Assembly (NCBI GenBank): GCA_026985785.1
Contig: JALSPT010000152.1
Coordinates: 1 to 10,536, forward strand
DNA: 10,536 bases
Source of the DNA: Anaerolineales bacterium
GTDB taxonomy: Bacteria; Chloroflexota; Anaerolineae; Anaerolineales; DRMV01
Direction: 5' to 3'
Shown: in pieces, positions 1 through 5,199 of the stretch
Position numbering within the stretch: position 1 is the first letter of the stretch
How the letters are laid out: every line of letters begins with the position of its first letter
Position numbers and translations under genes: made by a program
Notes under the pieces: model-generated
Seen by the model: only the letters and a program-made list of their open reading frames with translations
The model's database searches: none
Told to the model about the DNA's origin: nothing

Positions 1-333
1 CAAGACATCACCGAAAAATTCATCGCCGCGCTCAACACCCACAACCCCGATGCGGTCGTCGCGCTCTACACCGACCGCGCCGTCCACATCAACAGCGTCC
101 GCACCGTCACCGGCAAAGCCGCCATCCGTTCGTGGTACGTGACCCTGTTCAACAACCTGCTTCCCAATGCCACTTTTCGCCTCACCGGCCACTCAGGCAG
201 CGGCAACTCCCGTCACTTCACCTGGGAAGCCACCGCCGCCAACGGCGCCAAGGTGCGCAACGGCAACGACGTCTTTGGCTTGCTGGACGGCAAGATCGGC
301 TACCACTACACCTTCTTCACCATCGAACGCTAA
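1..333 (+). CDS. SnoaL/NTF2-like domain protein (5' truncated by window edge)
   Basis: The frame is open from the first base and ends at TAA 331-333, giving 110 visible residues. The sequence has the usual SnoaL/NTF2-like order: an N-terminal helix with the phrase FIAALNTHNPDAVVALYTD, then a 'his-inserted' strand (AVHINS), a TGKAAIRSWY helix, and an antiparallel sheet ending in DGKIGYHYTFFTIE. NTF2-like folds are small cone-shaped barrels that serve as isomerases, polyketide cyclases, dehydratases or plain binding domains. The sequence alone does not say which applies here. Family members are usually about 120-150 residues, so probably only 10-30 residues are missing. No membrane segment or signal is visible in this part. 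It is followed at once by a strong terminator and converges with lysX, so it is the last gene of its unit. The family assignment is fairly secure; the function is unknown. Confidence 0.72.
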   Translation, partial: QDITEKFIAALNTHNPDAVVALYTDRAVHINSVRTVTGKAAIRSWYVTLFNNLLPNATFRLTGHSGSGNSRHFTWEATAANGAKVRNGNDVFGLLDGKIGYHYTFFTIER

Positions 334-357
334 ACGCCAGCACTGGCTGGGCGTCCA

Positions 358-392
358 GGCGCTCCCGTGGAGCACGGGAGCGCCTTTGCTTT
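358..392 (+). terminator. Intrinsic terminator of the SnoaL-like gene
   Basis: A perfect 11-bp GC-rich stem (GGCGCTCCCGT at 358-368, ACGGGAGCGCC at 374-384) with a 5-nt loop is followed by TTTGCTTT. It lies 24 nt after the stop at 333. The T-rich side faces the + strand. The lysX stop codon (391-393, - strand) overlaps the tail. On the - strand the same stem has no U-tract, so it would serve lysX poorly unless it works as a stem-only stop. Confidence 0.85.
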
Positions 393-1311
393 ACATCCCC
401 ATCGCCGGTGCCAGCGCCTGACGAGACCATGGCGAAGCAACCCGTCCGCCACGGGCAACCTCCAAAGCATAGGTCACCATCAAATCGGGAATATCCACCC
501 CCGTAAGCGGCACGGTGGTGTGAAACTCCATGCTGTGGTTGACCTCGTTGACCAAAAAGCCGCGCTCCGGGTGCTCCAGCACGTCCAGCGCCAACACGCC
601 GCCGCCCACCGCCTGCGCCGCCCGCAGGCAGATCGCCTCCAATTCCGGCGTCACAGGGCACACCTCGCCCCGGCCACCGCGCGCCGTATTCGTAATCCAA
701 TGCTCCGCATAGCGATAGATGGCGGTGACCACGCGATCGCCAATCACAAAAGCCCGAATATCCCGCCCCGGTTTGGGGATGTACTCCTGAATGTAAAACA
801 CCTGATGCAGCGGCGAGCCCATGGCCGTTTTGTGCTCCAACAGGGCTTCAGCAGCCTCCCGATCGTTGATTTTTGCCAGCAAACGCCCCCAAGAGCCTAC
901 CACCGGTTTAAGCACTACAGGGTAACCCATCTCCTCCATCGCCTCCAGCGCGGCTTCGGGCGTAAACGCAACCGCCGTCCGCGGCTGCGGCACACCGGCA
1001 GCCTCCAACGCTGCGCTGGTGCGGAGTTTGTCACCGCAGATCGCCACTACCTCCGCCCGGTTGATCGTGGGAATCCCCCACGAGGCCAAAACCTGCAAAG
1101 TATAAAGCCCGCGAGTAAAACTCAGATTGCGGGCAATCACCACGTCATACTGCCGCCAGACGTCAGGTTGATGCAACCGCAGGTTCAACTGGCGGTCGTT
1201 GATACGGTCATACGCAATACCACGGCGCTCCAACGCTGCAAAAAGCCACTTCTCTTCCACCCGCAAACGGGTATAAAGCACGGCTACACGGGGACGACGG
1301 AACGCAGACAT
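391..1311 (-). CDS. lysX: Lysine biosynthesis protein LysX (alpha-aminoadipate--LysW ligase, ATP-grasp)
   Basis: This 306-residue cytosolic enzyme is an ATP-grasp ligase of the RimK/LysX family. LysX joins the amino group of alpha-aminoadipate to the C-terminal glutamate of the carrier LysW, the first protected step of the LysW lysine route. Visible landmarks are RNLSFTRGLY (61-70), CGDKLRT (92-98), the AFTPEAALEA motif (115-124), VLKPVVGSWGR (133-143, ATP-binding Lys135 and the glycine loop), KPGRDIRAFVIGDR (180-193), WITNTARGG (205-213), the metal-site Asp243, and NEVNHSMEF (255-263). Length matches the family. ATG at 1311-1309 is preferred over the adjoining GTG (1314), because AAGGAGG (1317-1323) lies 5 nt from the ATG but only 2 nt from the GTG. 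A close relative, ArgX, uses glutamate for arginine synthesis. The lysine-rich leader upstream favours lysine. No lysW or other lys gene is adjacent. Confidence 0.93.
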   Translation of the reverse strand: MSAFRRPRVAVLYTRLRVEEKWLFAALERRGIAYDRINDRQLNLRLHQPDVWRQYDVVIARNLSFTRGLYTLQVLASWGIPTINRAEVVAICGDKLRTSAALEAAGVPQPRTAVAFTPEAALEAMEEMGYPVVLKPVVGSWGRLLAKINDREAAEALLEHKTAMGSPLHQVFYIQEYIPKPGRDIRAFVIGDRVVTAIYRYAEHWITNTARGGRGEVCPVTPELEAICLRAAQAVGGGVLALDVLEHPERGFLVNEVNHSMEFHTTVPLTGVDIPDLMVTYALEVARGGRVASPWSRQALAPAMGM

Positions 1312-1316
1312 CACAA

Positions 1317-1323
1317 CCTCCTT
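1317..1323 (-). promoter_or_regulatory. Ribosome binding site that decides the lysX start
   Basis: On the - strand AAGGAGG, nearly full anti-SD complementarity, is followed by TTGTG and then ATG. The 5-nt gap fits the ATG at 1311. The GTG start at 1314 would leave only 2 nt. Confidence 0.8.
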
Positions 1324-1343
1324 TTCAAAAGCGGTGAGGCAAC

Positions 1344-1376
1344 AAAAAACCGCCCTCCGACAGGTCGGAGGGCGGT
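1344..1376 (-). terminator. Leader (attenuator) terminator upstream of lysX
   Basis: On the - strand a 12-13-bp perfect stem (arms 1364-1376 and 1349-1361, core CCGCCCTCCGA / TCGGAGGGCGG) runs straight into TTTTTTG (1343-1349). It is a textbook intrinsic terminator. It lies between the lysX promoter and the lysX start, with its U-tract ending about 20 nt before the SD, so transcripts must read through it to express lysX. That position, after a lysine-rich leader ORF, indicates transcription attenuation. I infer this role from layout; the terminator itself is seen directly. Confidence 0.87.
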
Positions 1377-1399
1377 GGGTGCCTCAGGAATAAAAGCGG

Positions 1400-1495
1400 C
1401 TAACAGGTGCCAAACGCCAAAGGCCCGCCGGCCGGTCGGAGACCGTGGGGAATGCGAGCCTTCTTGGACTTCAAAACCGAGAACACGACGAACAT
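1400..1495 (-). CDS. Putative lysine leader peptide (attenuator ORF of lysX)
   Basis: A 31-codon ORF starts at ATG (1495-1493) and ends at TAG (1402-1400). It is preceded by the SD-like AAGGTG (1502-1507) with a 6-nt gap. Codons 9-12 read AAG TCC AAG AAG, so the peptide has Lys-Ser-Lys-Lys (1460-1471) and no lysine elsewhere. It begins about 22 nt after the predicted transcription start and ends 24 nt before the terminator stem. This is the geometry of amino-acid leader peptides: a ribosome stalled at Lys codons when charged tRNA-Lys is scarce would alter folding of the following RNA and spare lysX from termination. Leader-peptide attenuation has, to my knowledge, been reported for the Thermus thermophilus lysine cluster, which uses the same pathway. 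The peptide also holds two arginines (14, 20), but these are not clustered. Coding status and function are inferred. Confidence 0.68.
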   Translation of the reverse strand: MFVVFSVLKSKKARIPHGLRPAGGPLAFGTC

Positions 1496-1501
1496 AAACG
1501 G

Positions 1502-1507
1502 CACCTT
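1502..1507 (-). promoter_or_regulatory. Ribosome binding site of the lysine leader peptide
   Basis: AAGGTG on the - strand stands 6 nt before the leader ATG. The overlapping AGGTGCC (1500-1506) can pair perfectly with GGCACCT at the end of the leader ORF (1405-1411), which suggests the SD can be masked by the RNA it serves. Confidence 0.55.
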
Positions 1508-1523
1508 GTTACAGATTGGCCGC

Positions 1524-1552
1524 AGTTTACCGTAGGGCCTTCGAAAAGTCAA
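1524..1552 (-). promoter_or_regulatory. Sigma70-type promoter of the lysX leader transcript
   Basis: On the - strand TTGACT (1547-1552) and TAAACT (1524-1529) are separated by exactly 17 bp. The start would fall near 1517, giving a leader of about 206 nt before the lysX ATG. It is divergent from the promoter at 1613-1621. Confidence 0.75.
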
Positions 1553-1612
1553 GGAAAATGGCGCACTTGTTTTGCCTCTTACCCTCCATCGGCATCAGGA
1601 TGCTCTCACCCA

Positions 1613-1621
1613 TGCTATAAT
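1613..1621 (+). promoter_or_regulatory. Extended -10 promoter of the membrane-protein operon (leaderless start)
   Basis: TGCTATAAT is a consensus extended -10 element. No good -35 is seen 17 bp upstream, as is common for extended -10 promoters. The expected start, about 7 nt after the hexamer, falls on or next to the ATG at 1629, so the mRNA is likely leaderless. The same 12-mer (1611-1622) recurs at 5160-5171. Confidence 0.68.
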
Positions 1622-1628
1622 CGCACCA

Positions 1629-3149
1629 ATGGCAATGTTCGTATGGCTTGCATCCGGGGCGGCATGGCTTACCGCGGTGGCGATATGGATCGGCCACGCA
1701 CGGCGGTGGCCTCTGTCGCGTTTGTGGTGGCTGGCGGGGGGAGGCGCATTTGGGGCGTGGCTGCTGAGCCTGGCATCCATCCCCTGGCATGGCGCCGCCA
1801 CCTGGCATGGCTTGGCTAACGGCAGCGCGCCTTGGCCGGCAGCCGTATGGCGCCTGGACGAGCACACCTGGCCGTTCGTGGTGATAGGCGCCTCGGCGGC
1901 ATGGGTAGCCCTGCTGATGGAGGCCGGGCGCGGCACCCCCCAACAAGAAAACGCCCAAGGATGGGGCGCGCTGGTGTGGATGGGCGGCCTGGCACCGCTG
2001 GCCGCCTTGGGTGCTTCACCCGCCGCCGTGGTGATGGGATGGGCACTGCTGGATGCCACCGCGCTGGTGGCCGACGTCCTCCGCCTCCACCGCCCTCACC
2101 ACCGCGAAGCAGCAATCTGGGCATTCTTCTGGCGCGCCGTGACCTGGATGCTGGCCCTGGCAGCCACAGCGGGAACGAAACACGGCCAGGCGATCTCGCT
2201 GTGGTGGCTGGCGGTGACGAGCAGGCTGGTCATCGCAGCGGCAGTACAGCCCACCTTCGTAACCGCTGACAAACCCCGCTGGCGTCTGGTGCTGGGCGTG
2301 GAAAACTTGCTCGCCACGCTGGCCGCAGCACAGTGGGCAGCAGGAAATACACCCCATCCGCTCAACGGCTGGACGTTCACCGGCATCGCCTTGGTGGCAC
2401 TGTGGGGGGCGTGGCGGTGGGGTCATGTCGGCTCGCCTTTACAGGCCTTTGCCTCAGGGGGGCTGGCGTTGGGCGGGTTGGCCGTGTTGGCCGCCAGTCA
2501 AGGGCTCACTTCTGCCTGGCTGGGTTGGGCCCTGTTGGCGCTAAGCGTCCCCGCAGGCATCGCCTGGACACCGCACCGTCACCGGACGACATGGCCTTTT
2601 CTCCTCGCAATGGTGCTCCCCTTGAGCCTATGGCCCATCGCCCCTACAGCATCGGGGCTGACCTTGTGGCAACCTCCCTGGCGGCCATGGCACCTCCTGG
2701 CAGGGTTGACGTGGGTGGTCTCCGTGTGGGCTGTAGCCCGCTGGGGCAGGCGTTTGCCGTTGCCTGCCCAACTGCCGAGCCGAGAGGGGCGCGCCTTTTG
2801 CCTGACAGGGATGGGGCTGTGGGCAACCACTTTATGGGGCTGGCGGCTATGGCCGCCCTTCCATCTATCAATGCATACGACGGGCATGTGGGCATGGGGC
2901 GCAGGCGTAGCCGTCATGATGGCTGGAGCCCTGGCTGCGTGGGCCAGTCGGCGGGTGCAAAAGATGCCTTCACGGCTGCAGGCCATGCTCGCTCGTGAGA
3001 CCACCCACCTGATGGCACGCCTGTTTTGGGGTGCATACAGGCTTACAGCGCAAGGATTGCGCGTCTTTTCGCTGCTGCTGGAAGGCGAGGGAGGCGCGTT
3101 GTGGGCCTTAGTATTGCTGGTCATGCTGGCCGTGTTACTGCAGCGGTAA
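1629..3149 (+). CDS. Tryptophan-rich polytopic membrane protein, distant antiporter-like (NuoL/M-type) subunit candidate
   Basis: This 506-residue protein consists largely of hydrophobic helices, roughly 13-15 membrane segments. I count 47 tryptophans (about 9%), one tyrosine and three lysines. Phrases such as WRLDEHTWPFVVIG (74-87), the helix ending in MGWALLDATALVADVLRL (136-153) and WWLAVTSRLVIAAAVQP (192-208) sit where NuoL/M-type antiporter subunits carry 'W-x-D' and 'WELLD'-like segments, but the TM5-type Glu is an Ala here (WALLD). The last helix follows a LEGEGGALW motif (484-492). I chose ATG 1629 because a consensus -10 lies 7 nt before it. An upstream in-frame ATG at 1572 would lie ahead of that promoter. 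No SD precedes 1629. It is the first of three tightly spaced membrane genes, so a role in one membrane complex is likely. The family link is weak and the function unknown. Confidence 0.6.
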   Translation: MAMFVWLASGAAWLTAVAIWIGHARRWPLSRLWWLAGGGAFGAWLLSLASIPWHGAATWHGLANGSAPWPAAVWRLDEHTWPFVVIGASAAWVALLMEAGRGTPQQENAQGWGALVWMGGLAPLAALGASPAAVVMGWALLDATALVADVLRLHRPHHREAAIWAFFWRAVTWMLALAATAGTKHGQAISLWWLAVTSRLVIAAAVQPTFVTADKPRWRLVLGVENLLATLAAAQWAAGNTPHPLNGWTFTGIALVALWGAWRWGHVGSPLQAFASGGLALGGLAVLAASQGLTSAWLGWALLALSVPAGIAWTPHRHRTTWPFLLAMVLPLSLWPIAPTASGLTLWQPPWRPWHLLAGLTWVVSVWAVARWGRRLPLPAQLPSREGRAFCLTGMGLWATTLWGWRLWPPFHLSMHTTGMWAWGAGVAVMMAGALAAWASRRVQKMPSRLQAMLARETTHLMARLFWGAYRLTAQGLRVFSLLLEGEGGALWALVLLVMLAVLLQR

Positions 3150-3164
3150 GGTAAGGAGAGAACA

Positions 3165-3764
3165 ATGACGTTGGTGTTGAGCGATTGGCCAGACGCGGTA
3201 GCCGGGCTTCTCTTCCTTAGCGGGCTGATGATGTTGGCCAGCGAAGATTGGCGCTGGCTATTGGTCAATCTGGCCGTAGCATACGGGGGCGCAGCAGCGT
3301 TGATCGCACTCGCCTGGCCACCCACCCTCGCCGCCACAGTGTTGGTAGCGGGATGGATGGCCGTATCGGTGCTGGGACTTTCTCAGCGCCGTGCGACCAC
3401 AACCGCCACAACACGCACGAGCGCCCAAGTGCTGCGTTTGCTGGCCGGGTTTGTCGCCATATTGTTGGCGATCGTGTTTGCACGCCCTTTGATGACCTGG
3501 CTTCCGCCCCTGAACCTCTCGCAAGCGTGGGGAGGCCTTGCGTTGCTCATCTTAGGCATTTTACAGGTAGGGTTGCGAAGCACACGCCCGCTGTGGGTCA
3601 TCGCTGGCTTGCTCACCGTGCTTGCAGGATTCGAGGTGGTATACGCCGCGCTGGAGCAATCCTTGCTGCTAGCAGGCTTACTGGCGCTTATCGTGGTAGC
3701 GTTGGCGCTGGCCGGGGGGTATTTGCTTGTTCAGGAAGAAACCCTCGCGGAGGACGCCTTATGA
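3165..3764 (+). CDS. Small seven-helix membrane protein, NuoK-like (possibly NuoJ/K-like)
   Basis: The 199-residue protein has about seven predicted helices (near 8-25, 30-50, 54-72, 88-107, 120-136, 141-162 and 167-188). The last three resemble a NuoK/MrpC-type fold: GLRSTRPLWVIAGLLTVLAG (137-156) matches the NuoK pattern of a short basic loop then the second helix, and GLLALIVVALALAGGYLLV (171-189) matches its third helix. The two membrane glutamates typical of NuoK are hydrophobic here; the nearest acidic residues are Glu157 and Glu164. The N-terminal half might be NuoJ-like, but that is only a guess. The start at 3165 has AAGGAG 8 nt ahead, 15 nt after the previous stop. The TGA overlaps the next ATG (ATGA). 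The RBS context GGAGAGAAC is shared with the coiled-coil gene at 5200. The protein probably forms part of one complex with both neighbours. Confidence 0.6.
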   Translation: MTLVLSDWPDAVAGLLFLSGLMMLASEDWRWLLVNLAVAYGGAAALIALAWPPTLAATVLVAGWMAVSVLGLSQRRATTTATTRTSAQVLRLLAGFVAILLAIVFARPLMTWLPPLNLSQAWGGLALLILGILQVGLRSTRPLWVIAGLLTVLAGFEVVYAALEQSLLLAGLLALIVVALALAGGYLLVQEETLAEDAL

Positions 3765-5158
3765 GCGCACCGTTGATTTGGATCATCACGCCGGCTTTCA
3801 CGGCCATCGTGCTTTTGACGGTGCGCCGCACCCGCACGGCAGCGTGGCTGGGCGCGGGTGTAGCCGTGGTGTTGGCGTTGCTGGCCTGGCGTTTGCCTAT
3901 CGATCAGGCCATCCCTCTGATAGGCGATTGGGGAATCCGGATCACGCCGCGAATGCACCTCCTGGGACGGCAACTGGTGTTGACCGACGCAGCCCGCCCA
4001 TGGCTAACCTGGCTGTTTTTGGGATTAGCCCTATGGGTAGGCGGGGCAGCCATTGCCCGCATGGAACCGACGTTCGTCGGCTTGGCACTCACTTTCAGTA
4101 CGGTGCTGGTCGCCGCCGTAGCCATCCGCCCCTTCGTCTACGCCGCCCTGCTTGTCGAAACGGCTGCTTTGATTGCCGTCCCCCTGCTGGTGCCGCCAGC
4201 GTCTTACCCGGGGCGAGGCGTGTTACGCTTCCTCACTTTCCAAACCTTAGGGATGTTGTTCATCCTATTCGTGGGATGGATGCTGGTGGGCACGGAAACT
4301 GGGCTACCCGGCTCGGCATTGGTATTGCGGGGGGAAGTGCTCCTGGGTGTGGGTTTCGCTCTCTTGTTAGGCATCTTCCCCTTTCACAGCTGGATGCCCA
4401 TGCTTACAGAAGAAATCCACCCCTACGCAGCGGCTTTCGTCCTGCTGACAACGACCAGTGTTGTGGCCATTTTTGGTGTTGGTTTCTTAGAGCGTTACAC
4501 CTGGCTACGTCAGTCATCCGAGGTGTTTTGGGGGTTGCGGGCATTGGGTAGTGGCATGGTGGCCATCGGCGGCCTCTTGGCCGCCTTTCAACGCCATGCC
4601 GGGCGGGTTTTAGGGTATGCGGTCATGATGGAAGTCGGCTGGGCATTGTTTGCATTGGGCATAGGTGCTCCCCAGGGGATCGTGTTGTTCTTTGCCCTCT
4701 GGCCCGCGCGTGGCGTGCTTTTTGCCCTGTGGGCAGTGGCGTTGAGCGGCCTGGGGCGACGGCAAGACGGCTTGACGTACCATCTGCTACACGGCAAAGG
4801 GATTGAATTCCCCCTGCTGACCGCTGGCGCAGTGTTCGCCCCCTTGGGGCTGGCTGGCATGCCTTGGATGAGTGCTTTTCCCATCCGCATGGCTCTATGG
4901 CAATCGGCTGCAACCACAGGCTGGATGCTGGCCGCGCTGGTGATGGGCAGCGTGGGGCTGGTGGCCGCCGCCAGCCAAGTGCTGGGCGTGTTAGTCGTAG
5001 GGAAGCAGGAACGTCCTTGGAAAGTCAACGAACACTTCGACGAAGGGGCATGGTCGTTGGCGCTGTTCGCGCTCGCCGTAGCGATGTTTTTCTTCCCGCA
5101 AGGCTGGTGGTCATCCGCCCAGGCCATGGCAGCCTGGTTCCCCCATTTGAGCCGATAG
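3761..5158 (+). CDS. NuoN/Mrp-antiporter-like proton-translocating subunit with altered channel residues
   Basis: This 465-residue polytopic protein (about 12-14 helices) belongs to the proton-conducting subunit family of complex I and Mrp antiporters (NuoL/M/N type). The TM5 region (VETAALIAVPL, 132-142) keeps the conserved Glu (133). GIFPFHSWMPMLTEE (204-218) matches the family's PFHxWxPD loop. VVAIFGV (234-240), RVLGYAVMMEVGW (282-294) and LAGMPWMSAFPIRMALW (364-380) align well with TM8, TM9-10 and TM12 of E. coli NuoN as I remember it. In that alignment the TM7 Lys is Leu202, the TM8 Lys is Val234, the His of the 'SHLGY' helix is Glu291, and the TM12 Lys is Arg376. ATG 3761 has GGAGG 7 nt ahead and overlaps the previous TGA. 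No redox subunits are nearby, so it is not a standard nuo operon. Proton or ion transport is uncertain given the lost lysines. Confidence 0.82.
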   Translation: MSAPLIWIITPAFTAIVLLTVRRTRTAAWLGAGVAVVLALLAWRLPIDQAIPLIGDWGIRITPRMHLLGRQLVLTDAARPWLTWLFLGLALWVGGAAIARMEPTFVGLALTFSTVLVAAVAIRPFVYAALLVETAALIAVPLLVPPASYPGRGVLRFLTFQTLGMLFILFVGWMLVGTETGLPGSALVLRGEVLLGVGFALLLGIFPFHSWMPMLTEEIHPYAAAFVLLTTTSVVAIFGVGFLERYTWLRQSSEVFWGLRALGSGMVAIGGLLAAFQRHAGRVLGYAVMMEVGWALFALGIGAPQGIVLFFALWPARGVLFALWAVALSGLGRRQDGLTYHLLHGKGIEFPLLTAGAVFAPLGLAGMPWMSAFPIRMALWQSAATTGWMLAALVMGSVGLVAAASQVLGVLVVGKQERPWKVNEHFDEGAWSLALFALAVAMFFFPQGWWSSAQAMAAWFPHLSR

Positions 5159-5161
5159 GCA

Positions 5162-5170
5162 TGCTATAAT
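5162..5170 (+). promoter_or_regulatory. Extended -10 promoter of the coiled-coil gene
   Basis: TGCTATAAT begins 3 nt after the preceding stop codon. The start near 5177 leaves a 5' UTR of about 23 nt containing GAGGAGAG (5188-5195), 4 nt before the ATG at 5200. No terminator separates it from the upstream operon, so read-through may add to it. Confidence 0.65.
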
Positions 5171-5199
5171 CCTGCCACCCCACCCGTGAGGAGAGAACG

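Noticed and set aside
334..357. A separate - strand terminator for lysX (GCCAG/CTGGC and ACGCC/GGCGT stems)
   Set aside because: The stems are only 5 bp with at most TTT after them on the - strand. This is too weak to list as a terminator, although no better one is seen for lysX.
367..1497. A 376-codon open frame on the + strand opposite lysX
   Set aside because: Its composition is low-complexity Arg/His/Pro typical of an antisense shadow in GC-rich DNA, and lysX on the other strand is unmistakable.
1344..1517. T-box or lysine riboswitch upstream of lysX
   Set aside because: I found no T-box core (TGGNACCGCG-like) or specifier-loop pattern. The leader is too short for the roughly 170-nt lysine aptamer in addition to a terminator, and the conserved L-box segments are absent. 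The Lys-codon ORF explains the region better.
1572..1628. Upstream in-frame start for the Trp-rich membrane protein
   Set aside because: The extra 19 residues are hydrophilic, unlike a membrane N-terminus, and would begin before the consensus -10 at 1616-1621. ATG 1629 fits that promoter.
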